This document shows, one piece after another, positions 24,281-33,319 of a stretch of 55,209 bases of DNA. Made by a program: the position numbers and the translations under genes. Within the stretch, counting starts at the first letter, position 1. Every line of letters starts with the position of its first letter. The notes beneath the pieces were generated by a model. It saw only the letters and a list, made by a program, of their open reading frames with translations. It searched no databases and was not told the DNA's origin. The DNA comes from Streptomyces hilarionis (GTDB lineage Bacteria; Actinomycetota; Actinomycetes; Streptomycetales; Streptomycetaceae). Where the stretch lies: positions 1-55,209 of the forward strand of contig NZ_JAHHIT010000067.1 in NCBI RefSeq assembly GCF_024539675.1, given 5' to 3'.

Positions 24281-24799
24281 CTACTTCTGCGCGTCGGAGT
24301 CGCCGTCGGTCTTCTTCGGCTGTTCGCCCGCATCGGCCTGGTCGGCTTCGGCGGCCTTCTCCCGGACCTCGTCGGGTCCGTCCTTCTTGCCGAGGTCGAC
24401 AACCTTCTCGTCGGAGGCGGCGGCAGCTTCGTCGGCGGAGTCGTCGGTGTCGGCGGACTCGGTGAGGGAGGAGGCGTCGTCGGGGACGATGTCGGTGTCG
24501 GACTTCAGGTCGTGCTCGACGCCGTGGACGATGCGGTTGTACTCGTCGTCGGTCAGGACGGCGCCGATCGCGTTCTTCGCGAAGAGCAGCTCCACGCCCG
24601 GCCCCGCATCGAGGAGGATGGTGTCGTCATTGACCTCCTTGACCGTCGCGTACATGCCCCCGATGGTGCGGACACCACTGCCGGGCTGCAGGTCGTTGCG
24701 CATGGCGGCCGCTTGCTGCTGCTTCTTCTTGGCCGACCGGGTCATCAGGAACATGGCCCCGATGAGCACGATGAACGGGAGGAGGGTCACAGGACTCAC
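24281..24799 (-). CDS. yajC: Preprotein translocase subunit YajC
   Basis: Small SecDF accessory protein. The 172-residue product has one N-terminal membrane helix (residues 4-21, VTLLPFIVLIGAMFLM), the basic RSAKKKQQQ patch, and the conserved GSGVRTIGGMYATVKEV and ILLDAGPGVELLFAKNAIG segments. Beyond residue 95 the tail is highly acidic and disordered and longer than in E. coli YajC, as usual for Streptomyces. The start is GTG (VSPVTLLPF), 10 bases after a GGAAGG-like site. Confidence 0.93.
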   Translation of the reverse strand: MSPVTLLPFIVLIGAMFLMTRSAKKKQQQAAAMRNDLQPGSGVRTIGGMYATVKEVNDDTILLDAGPGVELLFAKNAIGAVLTDDEYNRIVHGVEHDLKSDTDIVPDDASSLTESADTDDSADEAAAASDEKVVDLGKKDGPDEVREKAAEADQADAGEQPKKTDGDSDAQK

Positions 24800-24886
24800 G
24801 GGTCGGAACTTCCTTCAAACGACCGCGACGCTTGAGCGGCCTGATGGATGGGGGTTGTGTGCTGTCGACAACGGCAGCATCGGCGG

Positions 24887-24916
24887 AGTCTAAGCGAGTC
24901 CGCGCGCAGGGAACAA
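24887..24916 (-). promoter_or_regulatory. Candidate yajC-secDF promoter
   Basis: On the minus strand TTGTTC (rc of 24911-24916) and TAGACT (rc of 24887-24892) are separated by 18 bp, a fair match to a housekeeping sigma-70-type promoter. It lies 88 bp upstream of the yajC start. Confidence 0.5.
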
Positions 24917-24975
24917 CGCTCAGCATGGCACCTGGGTTCCTCGCCCGGCGAACGCCCCGGCCGCGCCCCCTGCCG

Positions 24976-26070
24976 TCAGGCCCCGAACAGGTCGGGTTGT
25001 CCGCCGCCCAGGGCCTGGGGGCGCGACGGCGTGAGGCCGAGATGCGTCCACGCGGCCGGGGTGGCGACCCTGCCCCTGGGGGTGCGGGCGAGCAGCCCCT
25101 CCCTGACCAGGAACGGTTCGGCGACCTCCTCGACGGTCTCGCGCTCCTCCCCCACCGCGACGGCGAGGGTGGACAGGCCCACCGGACCGCCGGCGAACAG
25201 CTTCAGCAGGGCCTCCAGGACCGCGCGGTCCAGGCGGTCGAGGCCGCGCTCGTCCACCTCGTAGACCTTCAGGGCCGCCGCCGCGATCTCGCGGGTGACG
25301 TTGCCGTCGGCCTTGACCTGCGCGTAGTCGCGCACCCGGCGCAGCAGCCGGTTGGCGATCCGCGGGGTGCCGCGGGAGCGGCCGGCGATCTCGGCGGCGC
25401 CGGCCGGGTCGATCTCCACGGCGAGCAGGTCGGCCGAGCGGTGGATCACGCGTTGCAGTTCGCCGGGCTCGTAGAACTCCATGTGGGCGGTGAAGCCGAA
25501 GCGGTCGCGCAGCGGGGGCGGCAGCAGGCCCGCGCGCGTGGTGGCGCCGACCAGCGTGAAGGGGGGCAGTTCGAGAGGGATCGCGGTGGCGCCGGGGCCC
25601 TTGCCGACGATGACGTCGACGCGGAAGTCCTCCATCGCCATGTACAGCATCTCCTCGGCCGGCCGGGACATGCGGTGGATCTCGTCGAGGAAGAGGACCT
25701 CGCCCTCCTGCAAGGAGGACAGGATCGCCGCGAGGTCGCCCGCGTGCTGGATGGCGGGGCCGCTGGTGATGCGGATCGGGGCGCCCATCTCGGCGGCGAT
25801 GATCATCGAAAGGGTGGTCTTGCCCAGGCCGGGCGCGCCCGAGAGCAGCACGTGGTCGGCGGTCGCGCCGCGCGCGCGTGCGGCCCGCAGGACGAGGTCG
25901 AGCTGTTCGCGGACCTTCTCCTGACCGATGAACTCGCCCAGGTCCTTGGGGCGCAGGGCGGCCTCGACCGCCTGGTCCTCCCCGTCGGCGACAGAGCCCA
26001 CCAGTCGGTCCGCGGCGGGGCCGGCGAGCCGCTCAGGGGCGGTCTCGTCGCTCGTGTCGTCCCAGTTCAC
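24976..26070 (-). CDS. ruvB: Holliday junction branch migration ATPase RuvB
   Basis: The hexameric AAA+ motor of RuvAB. The 364-residue protein has LRPKDLGEFIGQEKVREQL at the N-terminus, Walker A GAPGLGKTTLS, Walker B LFLDEIHRM, sensor 1 GATTRAGLL and the C-terminal winged-helix DNA-binding domain. The start is GTG, 10 bases after the ruvA stop, so it is in one operon with ruvC and ruvA. It is the last gene before the yajC promoter region. Confidence 0.97.
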   Translation of the reverse strand: MNWDDTSDETAPERLAGPAADRLVGSVADGEDQAVEAALRPKDLGEFIGQEKVREQLDLVLRAARARGATADHVLLSGAPGLGKTTLSMIIAAEMGAPIRITSGPAIQHAGDLAAILSSLQEGEVLFLDEIHRMSRPAEEMLYMAMEDFRVDVIVGKGPGATAIPLELPPFTLVGATTRAGLLPPPLRDRFGFTAHMEFYEPGELQRVIHRSADLLAVEIDPAGAAEIAGRSRGTPRIANRLLRRVRDYAQVKADGNVTREIAAAALKVYEVDERGLDRLDRAVLEALLKLFAGGPVGLSTLAVAVGEERETVEEVAEPFLVREGLLARTPRGRVATPAAWTHLGLTPSRPQALGGGQPDLFGA

Positions 26071-26080
26071 TGACGTTCTC

Positions 26081-26686
26081 CTAGCGGGCGCGGTTCAGGG
26101 TTTGCAGGGCGGCCTTCAGCAGCCGGCCCACCTGGGGCGCGCCGTCGGCGGCCTCGGCCTGCGGGGTCACGGCGACGACCGCCTCGTCGGCCTCGCGGGT
26201 CGCGTAGCCGAGGCCGATCAGGGCGGCGTGCAGCTGGTCGCGCCAGCCGCTGGTGACCGGGGCGCCGACCACGGGCGCGCCGACCGGCTCGCCGAGCCTG
26301 TCCTTGAGTTCGAGCAGCAGTTTCTGGGCGCCCTTCTTGCCGATGCCCGGGACCGCGATCAGCGCCTTCTCGTCGCCCGTGGCCACGGCCCGGCGCAGCG
26401 CGTCGGGGGCGTGCACGGCCAGCATGGCCTGCGCCAGCCGGGGGCCGACGCCGCTCGCGGTCTGCAACAGCTCGAAGACCTGGCGCTCGTCGTCGTCCAC
26501 GAAGCCGTACAGGGTCAGCGAGTCCTCCCGCACGACGAGGGAGGTGGCGAGCTTGGCCGGCCGGCCGAGCCGCAGCGTGGACAGCGTGTTCGGGGTGCAC
26601 TGCACGGCCATGCCCACTCCGCCCACCTCGACGACCGCGGAGTCGGGGGCGAGCGCGGCGACCGTGCCGCTGACGAAGGCGATCAT
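26081..26686 (-). CDS. ruvA: Holliday junction branch migration complex subunit RuvA
   Basis: Binds four-way junctions and loads RuvB. The 201-residue protein has an N-terminal OB domain beginning MIAFVSGTVAALAPDSAVVEVGGVG, the two helix-hairpin-helix motifs (LLQTASGVGPRLAQAML and LIAVPGIGKKGAQKLLLEL), and a C-terminal RuvB-binding domain after a flexible linker. Its ATG overlaps the ruvC stop (ATGA). Confidence 0.96.
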   Translation of the reverse strand: MIAFVSGTVAALAPDSAVVEVGGVGMAVQCTPNTLSTLRLGRPAKLATSLVVREDSLTLYGFVDDDERQVFELLQTASGVGPRLAQAMLAVHAPDALRRAVATGDEKALIAVPGIGKKGAQKLLLELKDRLGEPVGAPVVGAPVTSGWRDQLHAALIGLGYATREADEAVVAVTPQAEAADGAPQVGRLLKAALQTLNRAR

Positions 26687-27231
26687 GCCGTACGGCCTTT
26701 CGAGGTGATCGGGGACCGGGCCGCGTGCAGGGCGACTGCCTGCTGGAGCCGGTTCTGCGCGGGGGCGCGCCAGATGTGGCAGATGGCGAGCGCGAGGGCG
26801 TCGGCGGCGTCGGCCGGCTTGGGGGGCGCGTCCAGCCGGAGCAGGCGCGTGACCATCGCGCCGACCTGGGCCTTGTCGGCGCGGCCGCTGCCGGTGACGG
26901 CGGCCTTGACCTCGCTGGGGGTGTGCAGGGCTACGGGGATGCCGCGGCGGGCGGCGCACAGCATCGCGACGGCGCTGGCCTGGGCGGTGCCCATGACGGT
27001 GCGCACGTTGTGCTGGCTGAACACCCGCTCCACGGCGACGTATTCGGGGCGGTGCTCGTCGAGCCAGCGCTCGATGCCCTGCTCCACGGCGACCAGCCGC
27101 TGCCCCAACTCGGCGTCCGCGGGCGTGCGGACGACGCCCACGCCGATCATGGTGAGCGGCCGGCCCGCGACGCCCTCGACGACCCCGACACCGCACCGGG
27201 TCAGTCCGGGGTCCACACCCAGTACCCGCAC
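26683..27231 (-). CDS. ruvC: Crossover junction endodeoxyribonuclease RuvC
   Basis: Resolves Holliday junctions by paired nicks. The 182-residue protein begins VRVLGVDPGLTRCGVGVVEG, giving the first catalytic aspartate. The remaining acidic residues are in VAVERVFSQHN and the DAADALALAICH C-terminal motif. The start is GTG. It heads the ruvC-ruvA-ruvB operon, separated from yebC by a strong terminator. Confidence 0.96.
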   Translation of the reverse strand: MRVLGVDPGLTRCGVGVVEGVAGRPLTMIGVGVVRTPADAELGQRLVAVEQGIERWLDEHRPEYVAVERVFSQHNVRTVMGTAQASAVAMLCAARRGIPVALHTPSEVKAAVTGSGRADKAQVGAMVTRLLRLDAPPKPADAADALALAICHIWRAPAQNRLQQAVALHAARSPITSKGRTA

Positions 27232-27339
27232 GCACCCCTCCCCTTCACCGCCGACCGGCCGTCGCCCGACGGACGTCGGGCTCCGGGATCGTCCGGCCGG
27301 TCTCTGACGTCGTCAGGCTATCCGCCGGCACCGACAACG

Positions 27340-27377
27340 CCGTCGGGCCGGTGGGACGTGTCCCACCGGCCCGACGG
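27340..27377 (-). terminator. yebC terminator
   Basis: A perfect 17-bp stem (CGTCGGGCCGGTGGGA type) closes a four-base loop, 21 bp past the yebC stop and upstream of ruvC. It is one of the strongest hairpins in the window. Confidence 0.88.
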
Positions 27378-27397
27378 ATCCGCTCGGTCGGCGGACC

Positions 27398-28150
27398 TCA
27401 GGCGTCGACCTTCTCCATGACCTCGTCGCTGACGTCGAAGTTGGCGAAGACGTTCTGCACGTCGTCGCTGTCCTCCAGCGCGTCGATCAGCTTGAAGATC
27501 TTCCGCGCGCCGTCCTCGTCCAGCTCGACCTGCATGGTCGGGACGAAGTTGGCGTCGGCGGAGTCGTAGTCGATGCCGGCCTCCTGGAGGGCGGTGCGGA
27601 CCGCGACCAGGTCGGTGGCCTCGCTGAGCACCTCGAAGGACTCGCCGAGGTCGTTGACCTCCTCGGCGCCCGCGTCGAGCACCGCGCCCAGGACGTCGTC
27701 CTCGCCCAGCTCGCCCTTGGGGACGATCACGACGCCCTTGCGGTTGAAGAGGTACGACACGGAGCCCGGGTCGGCCATGGAGCCGCCGTTGCGGGTCATG
27801 GCGACGCGCACGTCGGAGGCGGCGCGGTTGCGGTTGTCCGTGAGGCACTCGATGAGCACGGCCACGCCGTTCGGGCCGTAACCCTCGTACATGATCGTCT
27901 CGTAGTCGGCGCCACCGGCTTCGAGACCGCCGCCGCGCTTGATCGCCGAGTCGATGTTCTTGTTCGGAACCGACGACTTCTTGGCCTTCTGCACGGCGTC
28001 GTACAGCGTGGGGTTGCCGTCCAGGTCCACGCCGCCCATGCGCGCCGCGACCTCGATGTTCTTGATCAGCTTCGCGAAGAGCTTGCCGCGCTTGGCGTCG
28101 ATCACGGCCTTCTTGTGCTTCGTCGTAGCCCATTTAGAGTGGCCGGACAT
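27398..28150 (-). CDS. YebC/PmpR family transcriptional regulator
   Basis: A 250-residue member of the YebC family, which includes DNA-binding regulators and proteins recently linked to translation of poly-proline tracts. The N-terminus MSGHSKWATTKHKKAVIDAKRGKLF is the family signature. The central EGYGPNGVAVLIECLTDNRNR and the acidic C-terminal domain are intact. It starts at ATG, with an AGGAGACAG-like ribosome-binding site. It often sits next to ruvC, as here. The target is not predictable from sequence. Confidence 0.93.
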   Translation of the reverse strand: MSGHSKWATTKHKKAVIDAKRGKLFAKLIKNIEVAARMGGVDLDGNPTLYDAVQKAKKSSVPNKNIDSAIKRGGGLEAGGADYETIMYEGYGPNGVAVLIECLTDNRNRAASDVRVAMTRNGGSMADPGSVSYLFNRKGVVIVPKGELGEDDVLGAVLDAGAEEVNDLGESFEVLSEATDLVAVRTALQEAGIDYDSADANFVPTMQVELDEDGARKIFKLIDALEDSDDVQNVFANFDVSDEVMEKVDA

Positions 28151-28223
28151 CTGCCTGTCTCCTTCGCGTAACCCGTCTCGTCCGAACCCCCCTGGCGTCG
28201 AGAGCCTGAGGGACCCCCGAATC

Positions 28224-28835
28224 CTACAAGGACTCGGCCGCCCGGTTCGCGCGCACCATGTCGACGAACAGGGAGTGCACGCGGTGGTCGCCGGTCAGCT
28301 CCGGGTGGAACGACGTGGCGAGCGCGTTGCCCTGACGGACCGCGACGATGTGACCGTCGTGCTCGGCGAGCACCTCGGCGGCCGCGCCGACGGATTCCAC
28401 CCAGGGGGCGCGGATGAACACGCCCTCGACGGGCGCCCCGTCGACGCCCTTGACGTCCACGGCCGCCTCGAAGGACTCGTTCTGCCGTCCGAAGGCGTTG
28501 CGCCGCACGATCATGTCGATGCCGCCGACGGTCTCCTGGCCCGAGCGCGGGTCGAGGATCTTGTCGGCGAGCAGGATCAGGCCCGCGCAGGTGCCGTAGA
28601 CGGGCATCCCGTCGCGCACGCGCGCGCGCAGGGGCTCCATCACCTCGAAGAGGACGGCCAGTTTGGAGATGGTCGTGGACTCGCCGCCGGGCAGGACGAG
28701 GCCGTCGACCTCGGCCAGTTCCTCGGGGCGCCGCACCGGCCTGGCCACGGCGTCGGCCGCGGCCAGGGCGACGAGGTGCTCCCTGACGTCGCCCTGGAGG
28801 GCCAGGACGCCCACGACGGGGGCTTCGTTGCTCAT
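28224..28835 (-). CDS. pdxT: Pyridoxal 5'-phosphate synthase glutaminase subunit PdxT
   Basis: Class I glutamine amidotransferase that feeds ammonia to PdxS. The 203-residue protein shows GVLALQGDVREH at the N-terminus, the LPGGESTT oxyanion segment, the nucleophile in YGTCAGLILLAD, and the His-Glu pair in TSFHPELTGDHRVH. Its ATG is 7 bases after the pdxS stop, so the two are co-transcribed and make the PLP synthase complex. Confidence 0.96.
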   Translation of the reverse strand: MSNEAPVVGVLALQGDVREHLVALAAADAVARPVRRPEELAEVDGLVLPGGESTTISKLAVLFEVMEPLRARVRDGMPVYGTCAGLILLADKILDPRSGQETVGGIDMIVRRNAFGRQNESFEAAVDVKGVDGAPVEGVFIRAPWVESVGAAAEVLAEHDGHIVAVRQGNALATSFHPELTGDHRVHSLFVDMVRANRAAESL

Positions 28836-28842
28836 GGGCTCG

Positions 28843-29754
28843 TTACCAGCCGCGGTTGGCGTAGCGCTCGGCCTCGGGGAGGGTGTCGCAGTTGATGCCG
28901 ACCATGGCCTCGCCGAGGTTGCGGGACGCGTCCGCGATGATCTTCGGGTCGTCGTAGAAGGTGGTGGCCTTCACGATGGCGGCGGCGCGCTTGGCCGGGT
29001 CGCCCGACTTGAAGATGCCGGAGCCGACGAACACGCCCTCGGCGCCGAGCTGGCGCATCAGCGCGGCGTCGGCCGGGGTGGCCACGCCGCCGGCCGAGAA
29101 CAGCACGACGGGGAGCTTGCCGAGCGCGGCGACCTCCTTGACGAGCTCGTAGGGGGCGCGCAGGTCCTTGGCGGCGGCGTACAGCTCGTTGTTGTCGAAG
29201 CCCCGCAGCCGGGCGATCTCGTTCTTGATCTGACGCAGGTGGCGGACGGCCTCGACGACGTTGCCGGTGCCGGCCTCGCCCTTGGAGCGGATCATCGCGG
29301 CGCCCTCGGCGATGCGGCGCAGGGCCTCGCCCAGGTTGGTGGCGCCGCAGACGAACGGGGTCGTGAAGGCGAACTTGTCGCTGTGGTTGACCTCGTCGGC
29401 CGGGGTGAGGACCTCGGACTCGTCGATGTAGTCCACGCCGAGCGACTGGAGGACCTGGGCCTCGACGAAGTGGCCGATGCGGGACTTCGCCATGACCGGG
29501 ATGGAGACGGCCTCGATGATGCCCTCGATCATGTCCGGGTCGGACATCCGGGCCACGCCGCCGTCCTTGCGGATGTCGGCCGGGACCCGCTCGAGGGCCA
29601 TGACGGCCACGGCGCCCGCGTCCTCGGCGATCTTCGCCTGCTCCGGCGTGACGACGTCCATGATCACGCCGCCCTTGAGCTGCTCGGCCATGCCGCGCTT
29701 CACGCGCGCGGTGCCGGTCTCGGGGGTCTGGTTTTCGGAGATCGTGCTGGACAC
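28843..29754 (-). CDS. pdxS: Pyridoxal 5'-phosphate synthase lyase subunit PdxS
   Basis: Combines ribose 5-phosphate, glyceraldehyde 3-phosphate and ammonia into PLP. The 303-residue protein contains GGVIMDVVTPEQAKIAEDAG, the SIPVMAKSRIGHF lysine motif, GVDYIDESEVLTPADE and the C-terminal GVFVGSGIFKS. The GTG at 29754 is chosen because a GCGAGG ribosome-binding site lies just upstream and homologues start at this point. It is first of the pdxS-pdxT pair. No MocR-type PdxR regulator is adjacent. Confidence 0.97.
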   Translation of the reverse strand: MSSTISENQTPETGTARVKRGMAEQLKGGVIMDVVTPEQAKIAEDAGAVAVMALERVPADIRKDGGVARMSDPDMIEGIIEAVSIPVMAKSRIGHFVEAQVLQSLGVDYIDESEVLTPADEVNHSDKFAFTTPFVCGATNLGEALRRIAEGAAMIRSKGEAGTGNVVEAVRHLRQIKNEIARLRGFDNNELYAAAKDLRAPYELVKEVAALGKLPVVLFSAGGVATPADAALMRQLGAEGVFVGSGIFKSGDPAKRAAAIVKATTFYDDPKIIADASRNLGEAMVGINCDTLPEAERYANRGW

Positions 29755-29879
29755 GGGGGGACCTCGCTCGTTTAAAAGAGGATTTGTGCAGCACCGAGGA
29801 AACGCGAACGGACCAGGCCACAGCAAGGGCCAATGAACAGCCGGTGGATCCTTTTCGCCAGGTCGCCCGGTCCGGTCGC

Positions 29880-30422
29880 TCAGGTCGCCCGGTCCAGCAG
29901 GGCGGCCGGCGCTTCGTCGTCCATCTCGAAGGCGAGCGGGAAGGGGGCGTGGCCGGCGAGCCGGAACCAGCGGACCTTGCGGTGCTCGCGCAGTCTGCGG
30001 GCCGCGCCCACGGCGTCGTTGTGGAAGCGGCGGGCCATGGGGACCCTGCGGACGGCCTCCGTCAGCTCGCGGGCCGCCGCCTCTCCGCCGGGCGCCACGC
30101 GGACGCCCTCCAGCTGCTGGGCGTCCGCGAAGACGGCGCGCAGGGCCTGGCTGAGCTCGCTCTCGGCGACCTCCCGCTGCTCCTCCTCGGCCTGCCGGGC
30201 GGCGTGCGCGGCCTCGTACAGGACGATCGAGGCCGCGGGGTCGAGGACCTTGGACGTGGCCAGCTCCTGGGCCACCGAGGCGCGGCGCAGCAGTTGCGCG
30301 TCCAGCGCCGCGCGGGCGGCGTCGATGCGGGTGTGCAGGCGGTCCAGGCGTCCCGCGGTCCAGCTCAGATAGAGGCCGATCGCGAGGAGGACGGCCAGGA
30401 TCCAGATCAGGGTTGCGCTCAC
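29880..30422 (-). CDS. LemA-like small membrane protein
   Basis: A 180-residue protein with one N-terminal membrane helix (residues 2-20, SATLIWILAVLLAIGLYLSW) followed by an extracytoplasmic helical region containing DRLHTRIDAARAALDAQLLRRASVAQELA. This resembles the first helix of LemA proteins but lacks the rest of the domain's clear signatures. Such a gene commonly lies between pdxS and pimA-type genes in Streptomyces. Function is unknown. GTG at 30422 is preferred over a TTG three codons upstream. The ribosome-binding site is weak for both. Confidence 0.75.
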   Translation of the reverse strand: MSATLIWILAVLLAIGLYLSWTAGRLDRLHTRIDAARAALDAQLLRRASVAQELATSKVLDPAASIVLYEAAHAARQAEEEQREVAESELSQALRAVFADAQQLEGVRVAPGGEAAARELTEAVRRVPMARRFHNDAVGAARRLREHRKVRWFRLAGHAPFPLAFEMDDEAPAALLDRAT

Positions 30423-30458
30423 GGGCGGCAAGGCTACCCGTGCGCCTCACGCGCGTGA

Positions 30459-30475
30459 GCCCTCCGGGCGAGGGC
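30459..30475 (-). terminator. Hairpin after the PimA-like gene
   Basis: GCCCTC/GAGGGC forms a 6-bp stem, flanked by the palindrome CTCACGCGCGTGAG at 30446-30459 and a second CACGCGCGTG nearby. It lies in the 85-bp gap between the PimA-like gene and the LemA-like gene and may end the PIM transcript. Confidence 0.4.
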
Positions 30476-30507
30476 CGCACGCGCGTGAGCCGCGGGACGC
30501 CGGTCCG

Positions 30508-31677
30508 TCAGTCCCGGGCCAGGCCGAGGCGGGAGCGCAGGCCCGTCGGCCCGCGGTCGTCCTCCGCGGCGACCGCCGCCGCGCCGCCCGTGACCGTCTC
30601 GTACACCGAGAGGATGTCGGCGCCGACGGTCGACCAGTCGAAGCGCCGTACGTGGGCGCTGCCGCGCTCGCGCAGTTCGGCCCTGCGCGCGGGGTCGCCC
30701 AGGAGGCGCACCGCCGCCTCGGCCAGCGCGTCGGCGTCCTCGTTGGCGAACAGCTCGCCCGCCGCGCCCTGGTCGAGCACCTGGGCGAAGGCGTCGAGGT
30801 CGGAGGCGAGCACCGGGGCGCCGGCCGACATGGCCTCGACGAGGATGATGCCGAAGCTCTCGCCGCCGGTGTTGGGGGCGACGTAGAGGTCGACGCTGCG
30901 CAGGAAGCGCGCCTTGTCCTCGTCGCTGACCATGCCGAGGAACTCCACGCGCGCGTGCAGCTCCTTCGGCAGGTTCTCCACCGCCTCCTTCTCGTCGCCC
31001 CGGCCGGCGACCAGCAGCCGGGCGTGCGGCCGCTCGGCGAAGATCCGCGGCAGCGCCTTCATCAGCACCGGCAGGCCCTTGCGGGGCTCGTCGATGCGGC
31101 CGACGAAGCCGAGGGTCTCCCCCTGCCAGGCGGGGTTGGGTTCGGCCCTGGCGAAGAAGTCGACGTCGACGCCGTTGGGGATGACGACGGCGTCCCCGCC
31201 GAGGTGCTCCACCAGCGTGCGCCGGGCGTACTCGCTGACGGCGATCCGCGCGCTGATCTTCTCCAGGGCGGCCTGGAGGATCGAGTAGGCGGCGATCATG
31301 GCGCGCGAGCGCGGGTTGGACGTGTGGAAGGTGGCCACTATCGGCCCGGACGCCGCCCAGCAGGTGAGCAGACCCAGGGACGGCGAGGTCGGCTCGTGGA
31401 TGTGGACGACGTCGAACGCGCCGTCGTGCAGCCAGCGCCGCACGCGCGCGGCGGACAGGAAGCCGAAGTTGAGGCGCGCGACCGAGCCGTTGTAGGGCAC
31501 CGGCACGGCGCGGCCGGCCGAGACGACGTACGGGGGCAGCGGGGTGTCGTCGTCGGCGGGGGCCAGGACGGACACCTCGTGGCCGAGCCGGATGAAGTAC
31601 TCGGCGAGGTCGCGGATGTGGAACTGGACGCCGCCGGGCACGTCCCACGAGTAGGGGCAGACGATGCCGATTCTCAC
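30508..31677 (-). CDS. pimA: Phosphatidyl-myo-inositol mannosyltransferase (PimA-like glycosyltransferase)
   Basis: GT4-type glycosyltransferase, probably adding mannose from GDP-mannose to phosphatidylinositol. The 389-residue product begins VRIGIVCPYSWDVPGGVQFHIRDLAEYF. It carries the C-terminal donor motif GRIDEPRKGLPVLMKAL and the acidic EX7E-type region in GGESFGIILVEAMSAGAPVLAS. The GTG start overlaps the upstream acyltransferase stop (GTGA). Last gene of a three-gene unit dedicated to inositol phospholipids. The substrate is inferred from the neighbours and family. Confidence 0.92.
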   Translation of the reverse strand: MRIGIVCPYSWDVPGGVQFHIRDLAEYFIRLGHEVSVLAPADDDTPLPPYVVSAGRAVPVPYNGSVARLNFGFLSAARVRRWLHDGAFDVVHIHEPTSPSLGLLTCWAASGPIVATFHTSNPRSRAMIAAYSILQAALEKISARIAVSEYARRTLVEHLGGDAVVIPNGVDVDFFARAEPNPAWQGETLGFVGRIDEPRKGLPVLMKALPRIFAERPHARLLVAGRGDEKEAVENLPKELHARVEFLGMVSDEDKARFLRSVDLYVAPNTGGESFGIILVEAMSAGAPVLASDLDAFAQVLDQGAAGELFANEDADALAEAAVRLLGDPARRAELRERGSAHVRRFDWSTVGADILSVYETVTGGAAAVAAEDDRGPTGLRSRLGLARD

Positions 31678-32591
31678 GCCGGGTCCCCGTCCGACGGGCG
31701 GGGTTCCAGGTCCGCCAGCCACAAGCGCTGGAGCATGTGCCAGTCCTCCGGATGGTCGGCGATTCCGGTGGCGAAGGCGTCCGCCAGCGCCTGTGTCATC
31801 ACGGACGTCTTCTCGGCCCGGGTGCCCGACCCGGGCGTCTCGATCGGGGGGTGCACGCGACCCTGCATCACGGGCGAGTCGTCGTACCAGAGGGTGACGG
31901 GGAGCAGGAGCGCGCCGGTCTGCTGGGCGAGCAGGGCCGGGCCTGCGGGCATCCGCGTCCGGTCCCCGAAGAAGTCGACCTCGACGCCGGAGGCCGACAG
32001 GTCCCGTTCGGCGACGAGGCAGACCAGGCCGCCTTCCCGCAGCCGCCGGGCCAGGGTGCCGAACGCGGAGCCGCCGGTGTGCGGCAGCACCTCCATGCCG
32101 AGGCCCTCCCGGTAGGCCACGAACCGGTCGTACAGGGTCTCCGGCTTCAGGCGCTCGGCGACCGTGGTGAACGGCGTCTTCAGCTCGGTGGTGACCCAGG
32201 CCCCGGCCAGGTCCCAGTTCGCCATGTGCGGCAGGGCGAGGACGACGCCGCGGCCGGAGGCGATGCCGTCCGTCAGATGGTGCAGGCCCTTGGGGGCGAA
32301 GCCGGCGCGCACGCGCGCGGCGCTCCAGGCCGGCAGCCGGAAGGACTCCATCCAGTACCGCAGGTAGGAGCGCATCCCGGCGCGCGAGAGCTCGGCCAGG
32401 CGCTCGGGGCTCGCGTCCGGCACCACGCGCGCGTAGTTGGCCTCCAGCCGCCGCACGCCCTTGCCGCGCCGCTTCCACGCGAGGTCGGCGACAGTGCGGC
32501 CGAGCCGTACGGCGACCGGCTCGGGAAGCTTCTTGACGGTGCTCCAGCCGAGGCCGTACAGCGCGTCGGCCAGGCGCTCCTGGGCGCTCAC
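31674..32591 (-). CDS. Phosphatidylinositol mannoside acyltransferase (PatA-like LPLAT)
   Basis: Lysophospholipid acyltransferase-family enzyme expected to acylate a PIM mannose. The 305-residue protein has the catalytic LALPHMANWDLAG region (the HX4D motif read as HMANWD) near residues 123-135, an AERL segment and the LPHTGGSAFGTLARRLREGG stretch. The start is GTG, overlapping the stop of the phosphatidylinositol phosphate synthase gene (GTGA). The position between pgsA-like and PimA-like genes matches the mycobacterial order and supports the assignment. Confidence 0.9.
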   Translation of the reverse strand: MSAQERLADALYGLGWSTVKKLPEPVAVRLGRTVADLAWKRRGKGVRRLEANYARVVPDASPERLAELSRAGMRSYLRYWMESFRLPAWSAARVRAGFAPKGLHHLTDGIASGRGVVLALPHMANWDLAGAWVTTELKTPFTTVAERLKPETLYDRFVAYREGLGMEVLPHTGGSAFGTLARRLREGGLVCLVAERDLSASGVEVDFFGDRTRMPAGPALLAQQTGALLLPVTLWYDDSPVMQGRVHPPIETPGSGTRAEKTSVMTQALADAFATGIADHPEDWHMLQRLWLADLEPRPSDGDPA

Positions 32592-33319
32592 TTCGCGGCC
32601 TCGCTCCCCCGGGCCCCGTGGCCCCCGGTCTCCCGGGCCCCGCGCTCGCCGACCGCGGCCGCCTCCGCCTCCGCCTCGGCCTGCGCGGCCGCCTCGGCCT
32701 CTGCGGACTCCCGGCGGACCGTGACGACGCGCTGGATGAGGGTGACCATGCTGCCGACGGCGACGATCCACAGGGCGATCGGCAGCAGCACCTGGATGCC
32801 CGGCACACCGAAGCCGTGCAGGCCGGCCAGGCCGGCGGCGACCAGGGAGATGACCAGGCGCTCGGCACGCTCCACGAGGCCGTTCACGGCGACCGGCAGG
32901 CCGATGGACTCGCCGCGCGCCTTGGTGTACGACACCACCTGTCCGCTGGCCAGGCAGAAGATCGAGACGGCGCACAGGACGTTGTCGTCGCCGTTGCCCG
33001 CGTACCAGAGGGCGAAGCCGCCGAAGATCGCGCCGTCGGCGACCCGGTCGAGAGTGGAGTCCAGGAAGGCGCCCCAGCGGCTGCTGCGGCCCAGCTGGCG
33101 GGCCATGTTGCCGTCGACGAGGTCGGAGAACACGAAGAGCGTGATCACGATCGTGCCCCAGAAGAACTCTCCCCTGGGGTAGAAGACCAGCGCGCCCGCG
33201 ATCACGCCGGCGGTGCCGAGGAGCGTGACCGTGTCGGGGCTCACGCCCCTGCGGATGAGAAACGCGGCGAACGGTGTGAGGACACGCGTGAAGAATGCAC
33301 GCGCGTACTTGTTCAGCAT
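32588..33319 (-). CDS. pgsA: Phosphatidylinositol phosphate synthase (CDP-alcohol phosphotransferase)
   Basis: Transfers inositol phosphate from CDP-diacylglycerol. The 243-residue membrane protein carries the complete CDP-alcohol phosphotransferase motif, read here as DLVDGNMARQLG followed by RWGAFLDSTLDR (DGxxAR...G...D...D). About six membrane helices are visible. The last 35 residues are a charged low-complexity tail of Ala, Glu and Gly. It is the first gene of the operon leading to the acyltransferase and mannosyltransferase. The 279 bp upstream separate it from the divergent EF-G-like gene and hold no gene. Confidence 0.92.
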   Translation of the reverse strand: MLNKYARAFFTRVLTPFAAFLIRRGVSPDTVTLLGTAGVIAGALVFYPRGEFFWGTIVITLFVFSDLVDGNMARQLGRSSRWGAFLDSTLDRVADGAIFGGFALWYAGNGDDNVLCAVSIFCLASGQVVSYTKARGESIGLPVAVNGLVERAERLVISLVAAGLAGLHGFGVPGIQVLLPIALWIVAVGSMVTLIQRVVTVRRESAEAEAAAQAEAEAEAAAVGERGARETGGHGARGSEAAK